57,552 nucleotides of DNA from the NCBI GenBank assembly GCA_904374465.1, contig CAJFFY010000012.1, positions 1 through 57,552 on the forward strand. Direction: 5' to 3'. Shown one piece after another: positions 25,533-33,502 of the stretch (its first letter is position 1; each line of letters opens with the position of its first letter). The notes below the pieces were generated by a model. The model was not told the DNA's origin and made no database searches. It saw only the letters and a list, made by a program, of their open reading frames with translations. The stretch comes from an uncultured Subdoligranulum sp. (GTDB taxonomy: Bacteria; Bacillota; Clostridia; Oscillospirales; Ruminococcaceae). The translations under genes were made by a program, and so were the position numbers.

Positions 25533-26480
25533 TTAGTACCATCGGTCCGGCAGCCTGGCCAGCAACCGTCCCCACAGGGTGTTGAACAACGGCGGATGCG
25601 CGGCGGGAAATCCGCACAGCCGGTGGACCCGGGCCGCCGGCGGGAATCGCCCGGCCCGCGTATACCGGCGGTAGAGCAGTTTCAGCTGGCGGTCCTTGGC
25701 CGCACCGGGCAGGTGCAGAATACAGACCGGATCGAGCAGATAGTTGGTGGATACAAAATAAAAGCGGGCGCCCAGCCAATACCGGAAAATGTAGGCATTG
25801 GCCGCCCGCACCGGCTGTCCGGCCAGCAAACTTCGGTAGGCAGCACCGCACCAGACGGCCTCGTCCCCCTCCTTGGGGGTGATGCCTGCCGCCTGCAGCG
25901 CTGCAAAATAGCCCCGGCAGCGGTCCATAAAATCCTGCAGCCGCGCCTTGCTGCCGGCCACCAGTTCGCCGCCGAAATGGGTCAGCACATGGGGTGCCCC
26001 TTGGGGAACCACCGCGTCATATATCCGGGAGATGGCCTGGGCCATTCCCTGGCTGGCGGCGTGGGGCACCTGATACAGCAGGACCGCCTCCTCCGCTTCC
26101 CGCCAGAGGTCGTCCAAAGGATACTGACAGTAGGTATCCAGATCCACCATGGCCGCCCGGGCAAAATCCCGGTGGGTCAGTACCCAGTCCATGGCGCAGA
26201 GCTTATAGTAGGCCAGCGCCCAGTTGGTGTCCGCCGGAACGCGGTAGGTGTCAAAGGGGCAGGACCAGATCTCCACCCCGGCCTCGGTCAGTTGACGCAA
26301 AAAGGGCTGGGGCGGCGGCGCATTGGTGACCAGTGCCACCGTACAACCGGGATTCTGCGCCTTGGCGCTGCAAAGGGCCACCACGGTACACCGGTCATAG
26401 ACAGCGCGCCCCAGATTGGCATTGTCTCCTTCCCGGTATCCTTCCAGCGTGGCGAAAGCGCCGAAGATCAGATTCTCCAT
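25533..26480 (-). CDS. Putative GT-A fold glycosyltransferase
   Basis: 315 residues. The N-terminus (LIFGAFATLEG) leads into a nucleotide-sugar-type core with AMVDLDTYCQYPL, a DxD element placed like that of GT8-type or related glycosyltransferases. The C-terminal region contains HLPGAAKDRQLK (compare the H-x-x-G-x-x-K site of GT8 enzymes) and FNTLWGRLL. Overall similarity is weak and by eye. ATG 26480 follows GGAAGGGAG; an in-frame ATG at 26513 lacks one. First gene of a four-gene minus-strand operon with esterase, acyltransferase and zinc-ribbon protein. Confidence 0.5.
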   Translation of the reverse strand: MENLIFGAFATLEGYREGDNANLGRAVYDRCTVVALCSAKAQNPGCTVALVTNAPPPQPFLRQLTEAGVEIWSCPFDTYRVPADTNWALAYYKLCAMDWVLTHRDFARAAMVDLDTYCQYPLDDLWREAEEAVLLYQVPHAASQGMAQAISRIYDAVVPQGAPHVLTHFGGELVAGSKARLQDFMDRCRGYFAALQAAGITPKEGDEAVWCGAAYRSLLAGQPVRAANAYIFRYWLGARFYFVSTNYLLDPVCILHLPGAAKDRQLKLLYRRYTRAGRFPPAARVHRLCGFPAAHPPLFNTLWGRLLARLPDRWY

Positions 26481-26521
26481 GCCGTACTCCCTTCCTGTCT
26501 GCCGTACACTCATATATAGGT

Positions 26522-26550
26522 ATTATAAACCGATTTGCAGCCCTTGTCCA
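26522..26550 (-). promoter_or_regulatory. Promoter of the glycosyltransferase-acyltransferase operon
   Basis: Minus strand TGGACA (26550-26545), 17-base spacer, TATAAT (26527-26522). Confidence 0.65.
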
Positions 26551-26615
26551 TGGTAGCGGCCGGTTCCACCGGCCTTCACCTGCGCAAAAAATGCACAATT
26601 CTGTCGAGTTTCACC

Positions 26616-26644
26616 TTGCCGAACGGCCTGTAACGCCGTATAAT
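26616..26644 (+). promoter_or_regulatory. Promoter of the MBOAT operon
   Basis: TTGCCG (26616-26621), 17-base spacer, TATAAT (26639-26644), 43 bases before the MBOAT start. Confidence 0.65.
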
Positions 26645-26687
26645 GGTAACAGATGTAAAATTTTTATGAAAGATTCGGAGCAACTGT

Positions 26688-28097
26688 ATGGCCTTTTCTT
26701 CGGTACAATTTCTGTTTGTTTTTCTGCCGCTGGCGGTCGCCCTCTACTATCTTCTGCCCCGGCAGGCACGCAATCTGGTGCTGTGTCTGTTCAGCCTGAT
26801 ATTTTTTGCCTGGTCCGGTCTGCGGGGCGGTGCACTGCTGGTGGCCTTTGCCGCCCTGAACTGGCTGGGCGGTCTGGCCCTGGGAAGGCTTTCCCGCAAG
26901 AAACCCCTGTTGGCACTGCTGGTGACCGTCGACCTGCTGGTGCTGGGCGTTTTTAAATACGCGGGCTTTGTGGCCGAATCGGTCAATGCGCTGTTTCCGA
27001 ATCTGCTGCCGGTACTGGCCCCGGCCTTGCCGCTGGGCATCAGTTTCTACGTTTTCACGGCCATCGGTTACTGCGCCGATGTGGCTTCCGGTCGGGTAAC
27101 GCCGGCCCGCAACCCTTTTCGCTTTTTTGTATTCCTGGCCTTCTTCGGCCATGGACCATCCGGTCCCATCGTGCGGTACGGCCAACAGGCCGACCAGCTG
27201 GACCCCTGCGGCGCGGCGCGCCGGGTGGACGCCGACCGCTTCTGCTACGGCATCAAGCGGTTTGTCTTCGGTTTGTCCAAAAAGGCCCTGATCGCCGACC
27301 AGTTGGCGTTGATCTACCAGCGGGTAACCTCCGTGCCGGCCGAGACCCTGCCTGCGCCCCTGCTGGTGCTGGGGTATGTAGCCTACATGCTGCAGCTTTA
27401 CTTTGATTTTTCGGGTTACAGCGATATGGCCATCGGCATCGGCACCTTTTTCGGCCTGGAACTGCCCGAAAACTTCAACTACCCCTACCTTGCCCAAAGC
27501 GTGGGAGAATACTGGCGCCGGTGGCACATTTCCCTGTCCAGCTGGTTCCGGGATTACCTGTACATTCCGCTGGGTGGCAGCCGCTGCAGCACCGCCCGCA
27601 CCTGCCGTAACCTGGTGATCGTTTTTCTGCTCACCGGCCTGTGGCACGGCGCGGCCTGGCAATACGTGGTCTTTGGCCTTTTGCATGGCATCCTGCTGTG
27701 TGCCGAGCGCCTGGGCCTGCGTCGCCTGCTGGAGGCTTTGCCCGCAGCCCTGCGCCACCTGTACACTGTGGTGGTACTCTGGCTGACGCTGATTTTGTTC
27801 GGCGCGCCGGGCCTGGGCCAGGGGCTGGCCGCCTGGGCCGGTATCCTGACCTGGCAACGGGGGGAACCCGGTTATACACTGGCGGCCTTTGCCGATGCCA
27901 AGCTGCTCTTGATCCTGGTTGCGGCGGTTCTGCTGTGCGGTCCCGTACAGGCACTGTTTCCCCGCCTGAAAGAAGCCCTGTACACCCGCCGGGCCCCGGG
28001 TATTCCCATGATGCTCTGCCTGTTGGTGCTGTTCTTTTTCGGCCTGATGCGGGTAACGGCCGGCACCTACAGCGCCTTTATCTATTTTCAGTTTTAA
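26688..28097 (+). CDS. MBOAT-family O-acyltransferase (AlgI/DltB-like)
   Basis: 469 residues, about eleven hydrophobic segments. AlgI/PatA/DltB-type signatures are FLFVFLPLAVALYYLLP at the N-terminus, LPLGISFYVFTAIGYCADV, YFDFSGYSDMAIGIG, GEYWRRWHISLSSWFRDYLYIPLGGSR, and GLWHGAAWQYVVFGLLHG, where the invariant catalytic His lies. These enzymes pass an acyl group across the membrane for O-acylation of an extracellular polysaccharide or wall polymer. The AlgX/AlgJ-like gene 12 bases downstream is the expected partner. GGAG precedes the ATG. Confidence 0.92.
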   Translation: MAFSSVQFLFVFLPLAVALYYLLPRQARNLVLCLFSLIFFAWSGLRGGALLVAFAALNWLGGLALGRLSRKKPLLALLVTVDLLVLGVFKYAGFVAESVNALFPNLLPVLAPALPLGISFYVFTAIGYCADVASGRVTPARNPFRFFVFLAFFGHGPSGPIVRYGQQADQLDPCGAARRVDADRFCYGIKRFVFGLSKKALIADQLALIYQRVTSVPAETLPAPLLVLGYVAYMLQLYFDFSGYSDMAIGIGTFFGLELPENFNYPYLAQSVGEYWRRWHISLSSWFRDYLYIPLGGSRCSTARTCRNLVIVFLLTGLWHGAAWQYVVFGLLHGILLCAERLGLRRLLEALPAALRHLYTVVVLWLTLILFGAPGLGQGLAAWAGILTWQRGEPGYTLAAFADAKLLLILVAAVLLCGPVQALFPRLKEALYTRRAPGIPMMLCLLVLFFFGLMRVTAGTYSAFIYFQF

Positions 28098-28109
28098 GGA
28101 GGCTCCCCC

Positions 28110-29180
28110 ATGCGAAAGATTTTGCAAATACTCTTCATCGCGGTCTTTTGTGCGGTGTTGGGGCTTTCCTTCGCCGTTTTCAACATTTTTTCCAAACAGC
28201 TGTCCATGGACAGCCACGAAAACCGGCTGATGACCGGCCTGCCCCAAGTCTTGCAGAGTCCGCTGCGGGAGCTGAGCAAAAATCTGGACAACTTTTTTGT
28301 GGACAACTCCCCTTTCCGCTATCAGTTTGTCCTGCTCAATGCCGAGCTGGATTACAGGCTGTTCGGTACCAGCCAGAGCGACCAGGTGCTGCCCGGCAAA
28401 GAGGGCTGGCTGTTCTATAAAGACGGTCCCACCGCTGCCCAGCCGGTGGCCAATTACCAGGGCCTAACCGAAGCGCAGGACAGTGACGATACCCTGGCCC
28501 ATGCCAGTGCCGCCCTGCAGATTCTCAACGATCGCCTGGCAGAGAACGGCTGCACTCTGGTGCTGGACCTGACCCCCAGCAAGGACCGGGTCTACCGGGA
28601 ATACATGCCGGACGGCTACCCCATTGTACAGGAGGAAAACCGCACCGACCGGATGGCCGCCTACCTGCAGTCCCACACCACGGTGCCGGTAATCTGGCGG
28701 TATGACGTCCTGCGCAGCCAGGCAAAACTGTATCCCGATCGTCTGCTCTACTACAAAACCGACACCCACTGGAATGCCGTGGGGGCACTGATCGGGCTGG
28801 ACGGCACCCTGGAAGCGCTGGGGCTGCCCACCCTGGAGCCGGAGGAGTATCCGGTAGCCGTCAGCGGTACCACCACCGGTGACATGGCCAACGTGGCGGC
28901 ACTGTATGCGGTGCTTCCCCCCGAAGCCACCTACGAAATTCCCGGCTACGATACCTTGTTCGAAAAGGACAACCGGGTGGTACGGGTGATCGGCGACTCC
29001 TTCAGCGAGTACTATATGCCCTACCTGGAAGCCCGTTTTTCCAACTGCTGGCGGGAGCATATCGACACCTTTGACCCGGCCCTGGTGGACCAGCCGGGAT
29101 GCGACATTCTGCTGCTGGAATTCAACGAGCGCAGTTTGGACACCATGCTCTCCATTCTGGAAAATTTTTATTCCGACTGA
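28110..29180 (+). CDS. AlgX/AlgJ-like acetyltransferase partner (SGNH-like)
   Basis: 356 residues. A single N-terminal membrane segment anchors an extracytoplasmic domain. The AlgX/AlgJ signature is clear: ENRLMTGLP early, GKEGWLFYKDG, LDLTPSKDRVYREYMP, and the catalytic YKTDTHWNAVGA (Asp-His pair), with the GDSFSEYY block supplying the serine. Such proteins complete O-acetyl transfer to glycans together with an MBOAT protein. The acceptor is unknown; the divergent operon of glycan and acyl genes is a natural candidate neighbourhood. Starts after AAGGAGG, 12 bases after the MBOAT stop. Confidence 0.88.
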   Translation: MRKILQILFIAVFCAVLGLSFAVFNIFSKQLSMDSHENRLMTGLPQVLQSPLRELSKNLDNFFVDNSPFRYQFVLLNAELDYRLFGTSQSDQVLPGKEGWLFYKDGPTAAQPVANYQGLTEAQDSDDTLAHASAALQILNDRLAENGCTLVLDLTPSKDRVYREYMPDGYPIVQEENRTDRMAAYLQSHTTVPVIWRYDVLRSQAKLYPDRLLYYKTDTHWNAVGALIGLDGTLEALGLPTLEPEEYPVAVSGTTTGDMANVAALYAVLPPEATYEIPGYDTLFEKDNRVVRVIGDSFSEYYMPYLEARFSNCWREHIDTFDPALVDQPGCDILLLEFNERSLDTMLSILENFYSD

Positions 29181-29188
29181 GCAAAACC

Positions 29189-29222
29189 AAGAGGCCTCCC
29201 CCGTTTGGGGGAGGCCTCTTTT
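29189..29222. terminator. Bidirectional terminator after the AlgX-like gene
   Basis: A 14-bp stem (29189-29202 with 29207-29220), loop GTTT, between convergent genes. Confidence 0.85.
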
Positions 29223-29235
29223 GGGCATGCTAGGG

Positions 29236-30006
29236 TCAACGCTGCTGGGCCAGTCCCAGATCCGCCAGGATGTCGGTGCGGGAGTCCAGCGCCATGGCGG
29301 CAATGCGGCGAATCCGCTCCGGCGTCATGTAGGGTGTCAGGCCGCTGATGGAAAAAGCGCTTTCCGCCCGGCCATCCGGCCCGGGAATGGCCACCGCCAC
29401 GCAGCGCACCCCCAATTCGTTTTCCTCGTCGTCCACGGCGTAACCGTTGGCACGCACTTCGGCCAGCTGCGCCTGCAACTGGGCCAGATCGGTCACCGTC
29501 CGTGCGGTCAGTTTGTGGGGATGACTGTGGGACCAGATTTCCGCCACATCCTCGGCGGGCAGGGTGGCCAGAATTGCCTTGCCTACGCCCGTGCAGTACA
29601 ACGGACTGCGCAGTCCCACCCGGCTGGACATCCGCATGGGGCCGTTCTCGGTCTTGTAAATGTAGACGATGTCCTGCCCGTCCCGGATGACCAGGTGTAC
29701 CGCCTCCCCCGTGCGCTGGGCCAGACGTTCCAGATGTGCTTTGGCCACATCCATAATGTCCATACTGTTGACAATCCCGCTGGAAAGTTCAAACATCTTC
29801 AGGGTCAGCCGGTAGCGCCCCGAAGTCTCGTCCTGGGCCACATACCCCAACCCTACCAGGCTGGCCAGCAGGCGATGCACCGTGCTTTTTGCCAACTGCG
29901 TATCCTGTGCCAGCCGCTGCAGACTTGCCCCCGCCGGGTGGGCTGCCAGCTGCTCAATCAACGCAAAGATCCGCTCCACACTCTGTACACCGTTTTTTTC
30001 CGCCAC
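29236..30006 (-). CDS. IclR-family transcriptional regulator (KdgR-like)
   Basis: 256 residues from a GTG start, typical IclR length. The winged helix is GVQSVERIFALIEQLAAHPAGASLQRLAQDTQLAKSTVHRLLASLVGLGYV, and the ligand-binding domain contains YCTGVGKAILATLP and DDEENELGVRCVAVAIPG. The GTG at 30006 has GGAGG seven bases upstream; the ATG at 30042, still in frame, has no well-spaced site. It is divergent from KDPG aldolase and KDG kinase, so it probably senses KDG or KDPG and represses both sides. A perfect dyad (30071-30095) next to its own -10 box is the likely operator. Confidence 0.88.
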   Translation of the reverse strand: MAEKNGVQSVERIFALIEQLAAHPAGASLQRLAQDTQLAKSTVHRLLASLVGLGYVAQDETSGRYRLTLKMFELSSGIVNSMDIMDVAKAHLERLAQRTGEAVHLVIRDGQDIVYIYKTENGPMRMSSRVGLRSPLYCTGVGKAILATLPAEDVAEIWSHSHPHKLTARTVTDLAQLQAQLAEVRANGYAVDDEENELGVRCVAVAIPGPDGRAESAFSISGLTPYMTPERIRRIAAMALDSRTDILADLGLAQQR

Positions 30007-30070
30007 AAGACCGCCTCCGCCAAAATTTAACAATTTATTCATATTTTCATCGGCATCCTTGCCGATGCGC

Positions 30071-30095
30071 AATCGTTCCGTATGATGGAACGATT
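30071..30095. promoter_or_regulatory. Putative IclR operator
   Basis: Perfect 9-bp inverted repeat AATCGTTCC-N7-GGAACGATT. Its right edge touches the -10 of the iclR promoter (30098-30093), so bound protein would block iclR transcription. Confidence 0.7.
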
Positions 30096-30121
30096 ATAGC
30101 AAGGATTTCCCTTTTTTGCAA
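30093..30121 (-). promoter_or_regulatory. Promoter of the IclR gene
   Basis: Minus strand TTGCAA (30121-30116), 17-base spacer, TATAAT (30098-30093), overlapping the inverted repeat. Confidence 0.75.
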
Positions 30122-30196
30122 GGGGTCATGCCGGATTGCGGAATGCGGGGTGTTTATGACAAAAAATGTGCGCCGATCGCTGTATATTTTGCCCGA

Positions 30197-30225
30197 TTGA
30201 CGATCGCCGCACCGGCCGATATAAT
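30197..30225 (+). promoter_or_regulatory. Promoter of the aldolase-kdgK operon
   Basis: TTGACG (30197-30202), 17-base spacer, TATAAT (30220-30225). CGATCGC occurs twice nearby (about 30174 and 30201) as a direct repeat and could be a second regulator contact. The 299 bases between the two divergent genes hold only these elements and an 80-base leader. Confidence 0.75.
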
Positions 30226-30305
30226 TATAGTAAAGCAGTGCGCAGCCAGGCACCGGGTTCCGGGCGGCAGGACGCACAACACGAAATGAGTGAAGGAGAA
30301 TTGCT

Positions 30306-31268
30306 ATGAATCCTGTAGTACAGCGTGTGTATGAGATCGGCATTATCCCGGTCATTGCCTTCAACAGTGTGGACGAAGCCCTGCCCCTGTGCAAGGCCCT
30401 GGTGGACGGCGGTCTGCCCGCTGCCGAGGTCACCTTCCGCACCGCCTGTGCCGAAGAGTGCATCAAGAAGATCCACGACGAACTGCCCGACATGCTGCTG
30501 GGCGCCGGCACCGTGCTGACCACCGACCAGGCCGATCGTGCCATGGCCGCGGGTGCTTCTTTCATCGTTTCCCCGGGCTTCGATCCCAACGTCACCAAGC
30601 ACGTCTTTGACAAGGGCGGCCTGATGATGCCCGGCACCTGCAGCGCCGGCGAGATGCAGCAGGCCATGAACCTGGGCTGCGAGGCCATCAAGTTCTTCCC
30701 GGCCGAGGCCAACGGCGGTGTTGCTATGCTGAAGAACATCGGCGGCGCCCTGAAGACTTGCAAGTGGATGTGCACCGGCGGCATCAACGCCAAGAACGTC
30801 AACGAGTACCTGGGCTATGACCAGATCTTTGCCGTGGGCGGCACCTGGATGTGCAAGAGCGACAAGATCAAGGCCGGTGCCTGGGACGAAATCACCGCCA
30901 TGTGCCGTGAGGCCGTGGACACCATGCTGGGCCTGGAGCTGGGCCACATCGGCATCAACTGCGCCGACGACGCCGAAGCTGCCAAGACCGCCGAGACGCT
31001 GGGCAACCTGCTGAGCATGGCCGTCAAGCCGGGCAACAGCAGCATCTTCGTGGGCAAGAAGGAATTCGAGATCATGAAGAAGCCGGGCCGCGGCACCCAT
31101 GGTCATATCGCCATCCTGACCAACAACGTGGACCGCGCTATTTATCACCTGGGCCGTCGCGGCGTCAAGTTCGACATGGACAGCAAGGTCGTGAAGAACG
31201 GCAAGACCACCGCCATCTACATGGCGGACGAAGTTGCCGGCTTCGCCATTCACCTGGTCCAGCGCTGA
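30306..31268 (+). CDS. eda: KHG/KDPG aldolase fused to a C-terminal VOC-like domain
   Basis: 320 residues. Residues 1-205 form the class I aldolase: IGIIPVIAFNSVDEAL, Glu41 in AAEVTFRT, GAGTVLT, ASFIVSPGFD, and the Schiff-base Lys129 in EAIKFFPAE. It cleaves KDPG to pyruvate and glyceraldehyde 3-phosphate. From about residue 210 (LGLELGHIGINC) a second domain of roughly 110 residues follows, ending HGHIAILTNNVDRAIYHLGRRGVKFD...AGFAIHLVQR, which has the pattern of a glyoxalase/VOC half-module. E. coli Eda has about 213 residues, so this extension is additional. Lysines are almost all AAG, a bias suggesting high expression. Confidence 0.88.
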   Translation: MNPVVQRVYEIGIIPVIAFNSVDEALPLCKALVDGGLPAAEVTFRTACAEECIKKIHDELPDMLLGAGTVLTTDQADRAMAAGASFIVSPGFDPNVTKHVFDKGGLMMPGTCSAGEMQQAMNLGCEAIKFFPAEANGGVAMLKNIGGALKTCKWMCTGGINAKNVNEYLGYDQIFAVGGTWMCKSDKIKAGAWDEITAMCREAVDTMLGLELGHIGINCADDAEAAKTAETLGNLLSMAVKPGNSSIFVGKKEFEIMKKPGRGTHGHIAILTNNVDRAIYHLGRRGVKFDMDSKVVKNGKTTAIYMADEVAGFAIHLVQR

Positions 31269-31286
31269 GCTTCCCCTTTCCCCGTG

Positions 31287-31301
31287 TTTGCAACATGCAA
31301 A
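31287..31301 (+). repeat. Small inverted repeat between the aldolase and kdgK
   Basis: TTTGCA-ACA-TGCAAA, with no T-tract. It could be an mRNA processing or stability element within the operon. Confidence 0.3.
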
Positions 31302-31331
31302 ATATTAAATAACAGATAAAAGGAGTTCTCC

Positions 31332-32357
31332 ATGAAAGTCGTTACTCTTGGTGAAATCATGATCCGCCTGCAGCCGTACGATCATCTGCGCTTTGTGCAG
31401 ACCGACACCCTGCAGTACACCTACGGCGGCGGCGAAGCCAACGTGGCTGTTTCCCTGGCCAACTACGGCGCCGATGTTGCCTTCGTGACCAAGCTGCCCG
31501 CCCATGCCATCGGCCAGGCCGGCGTCAACGCCCTGCGCCGCTACGGTGTGGACACCAGCAAGATCACCCGCGGTGGTGACCGTGTGGGCATCTACTTCAA
31601 CGAGAAGGGCGCTTCCCAGCGTGGTTCCGTCTGCATCTACGACCGTGCCCATTCTGCCATGGCCGACGCCACCGTTGCCGACTTTGACTTCGACGCCATC
31701 TTCGAGGGCGTGGATTGGTTCCACTTCACCGGCATCACCCCGGCTCTGGGCCCCAATGTGGTCGAGATCTGCCTGGCTGCCTGCAAGGCTGCCAAGGCCC
31801 ATGGCGTGAAGATCAGCTGCGACCTGAACTACCGCGGCAAGCTGTGGACCCGCGAGCAGGCTCGTGAGGCCATGAGCAAGCTGTGCGAGTACGTGGACGT
31901 CTGCATCTCCAACGAGGAGGACGCCAAGGACGTCTTCGGCATCGAGGCCGAAGCCACCGATATCTATGCCGGCGAGATCAACCGCGAAGGCTACAAGAGC
32001 GTTGCCAAGCAGCTGGCCGACAAGTTCCACTTCGAGAAGGTGGCCATCACCCTGCGTGAGAGCCATTCCGCTTCCGACAACGGCTGGAGCGCCATGCTCT
32101 ACGACGTTGCCACCAACGAGTACGCCTTCAGCAAGAAGTACGAGCTGCGCATCGTTGACCGCGTTGGCGGCGGCGACAGCTTCGGCGGCGGCCTGATCTA
32201 CGCCCTGCTGAGCGGCAAGAACACCCAGGACGCCGTGGAATTCGCCGTGGCCGCTTCTGCCCTGAAGCATTCCATCGAAGGCGACTTCAACATGGTCACC
32301 GTCTCCGAGGTGGAGAAGCTGGCCGGTGGCGACGGTTCCGGCCGTATCCAGCGCTGA
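31332..32357 (+). CDS. kdgK: 2-dehydro-3-deoxygluconate kinase (PfkB family)
   Basis: 341 residues. PfkB/ribokinase-fold features are MKVVTLGEIMIRLQP, the substrate-binding YGGGEANVAVSLANYGADV, CDLNYRGKLW, and the C-terminal catalytic/anion-hole motif RVGGGDSFGGGLIYALL. Clustering with KDPG aldolase and an IclR regulator supports KDG as substrate. Together the two enzymes turn KDG, released from uronates, into pyruvate and triose phosphate. No uronate isomerase or reductase is in the window. AAGGAG precedes the ATG. Confidence 0.88.
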   Translation: MKVVTLGEIMIRLQPYDHLRFVQTDTLQYTYGGGEANVAVSLANYGADVAFVTKLPAHAIGQAGVNALRRYGVDTSKITRGGDRVGIYFNEKGASQRGSVCIYDRAHSAMADATVADFDFDAIFEGVDWFHFTGITPALGPNVVEICLAACKAAKAHGVKISCDLNYRGKLWTREQAREAMSKLCEYVDVCISNEEDAKDVFGIEAEATDIYAGEINREGYKSVAKQLADKFHFEKVAITLRESHSASDNGWSAMLYDVATNEYAFSKKYELRIVDRVGGGDSFGGGLIYALLSGKNTQDAVEFAVAASALKHSIEGDFNMVTVSEVEKLAGGDGSGRIQR

Positions 32358-32376
32358 TTTTTCCCTTGCTTTTTCC

Positions 32377-32411
32377 GAAGAGGTCCGCATCCGCGGATCT
32401 CTTCTTTTTTT
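32377..32411 (+). terminator. Terminator after kdgK
   Basis: A 12-bp stem (32377-32388 with 32393-32404, one G-U pair), loop ATCC, then a T-tract. Confidence 0.88.
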
Positions 32412-32418
32412 GCACCTA

Positions 32419-32451
32419 TTGTCAACCCTCAGCAGTCTTTTTCGTTGACAA
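32419..32451. promoter_or_regulatory. BirA-type operator of birA-bioY
   Basis: TTGTCAAC (32419-32426) - N17 - GTTGACAA (32444-32451). The long-spaced inverted repeat matches the known BirA operator pattern (TTGT..AC, about 16-17 bases, GT..ACAA). The right arm covers the -35 box. Confidence 0.75.
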
Positions 32452-32474
32452 CCTTTCCACAGAACCTCTATACT
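32445..32474 (+). promoter_or_regulatory. Promoter of birA-bioY
   Basis: TTGACA (32445-32450), 18-base spacer, TATACT (32469-32474). The -35 lies inside the right operator arm. Confidence 0.75.
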
Positions 32475-32507
32475 GAAAACAATCGACACCGGAGGGAGGG
32501 ACACGCC

Positions 32508-33500
32508 GTGAGCAAAGCCCAGGTGCTGGCCGCCCTGGAAGAAGCCGGAGGACGCTACCTGTCCGGGCAGGAACTGGCTGCCCGGCTGGGCGTCAGCCGC
32601 ACCGCTGTCTGGAAGGCTGTGGCGGCCCTGCGGGCCGATGGTCTGCCCATTGAGGCTTCCACCAACCGCGGCTACGCTCTTTCCCCTGCCGCCGATCTGC
32701 TGCATGCCGACGGCGTGCAGGCTTTGCTGGACCCCGATGTTGCCCGGGCGCTGCGCATCGAAGTCCACGACCGCTTGCCCGGTACCAACGCGGCCCTGCG
32801 CACCCGGGCCGCTGCGGGGGAAGCCGAGGGCCTGGTCCTGATTGCCCGGGCGCAGTCCGCCGGACGGGGCCGCAACGGGCGCAGCTTTTTCTCACCGCCG
32901 GGCGGGTTGTATCTGAGCATTCTGCTGCGCCCTGCCCTGGGAGCACGCCAGGCTGTACAGCTGACCGTGATGGCCGCCGTGGCAGCCGCCCGGGCCGCCG
33001 AATCCCTGTGCGGAGCCCCCATTGGGATCAAGTGGGTCAACGACCTGTGGAAAGACGACCGAAAGGTCTGCGGTATCCTGACAGAGGCCTCCCTGGATGT
33101 GGAGTCCGGCCTGCTGGATTACGCGGTGGTGGGGCCCGGGTTCAATGTGGCACCGCCGCCGGAGGGCTGGCCTGCCGAACTGCAGGACATTGCCGGAAGC
33201 CTGTTTTCCACCACACCGCCGCCCGGCACCCGGGCCAGGCTGGCTGCGGAATTTTTGAATGCTTTCTGGCCCCTGTACCGCCGAAGCCGCCTGCGGGACT
33301 TCTTGCCGGACTATCGGCGCCGCCAGGTGTTGCCGGGTCGCCATGTGGAAGTCCGTCCCGGCCGGGCCGCCCCCTACGGGGCCACGGTGATGGGGGTGGA
33401 TGAGGAGTGTCGTCTGGTGATCCGGCCCGACGGCCAGACCGCCCTCACCGCACTGGGCAGCGGCGAGGTACAGATTCTGCCCGAAAGAAAGGAAACCTGA
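32508..33500 (+). CDS. birA: Bifunctional biotin-protein ligase / biotin operon repressor
   Basis: 330 residues. The N-terminal winged helix (LSGQELAARLGVSRTAVWKAVAALRADG) binds DNA. The catalytic domain carries the biotinyl-AMP loop GRGRNGRSF (residues 119-127), GGLYLSILLRP and IKWVNDLW, then a small C-terminal domain. The protein makes biotinyl-5'-AMP and biotinylates carboxylase subunits, and the holo-form represses biotin genes. The start is GTG 32508, eight bases after GGAGGGAGGG; the open frame extends 21 codons upstream across the -10 and is not coding. It sits behind its own operator and is followed by bioY. Confidence 0.93.
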   Translation: MSKAQVLAALEEAGGRYLSGQELAARLGVSRTAVWKAVAALRADGLPIEASTNRGYALSPAADLLHADGVQALLDPDVARALRIEVHDRLPGTNAALRTRAAAGEAEGLVLIARAQSAGRGRNGRSFFSPPGGLYLSILLRPALGARQAVQLTVMAAVAAARAAESLCGAPIGIKWVNDLWKDDRKVCGILTEASLDVESGLLDYAVVGPGFNVAPPPEGWPAELQDIAGSLFSTTPPPGTRARLAAEFLNAFWPLYRRSRLRDFLPDYRRRQVLPGRHVEVRPGRAAPYGATVMGVDEECRLVIRPDGQTALTALGSGEVQILPERKET

Positions 33501-33502
33501 CC

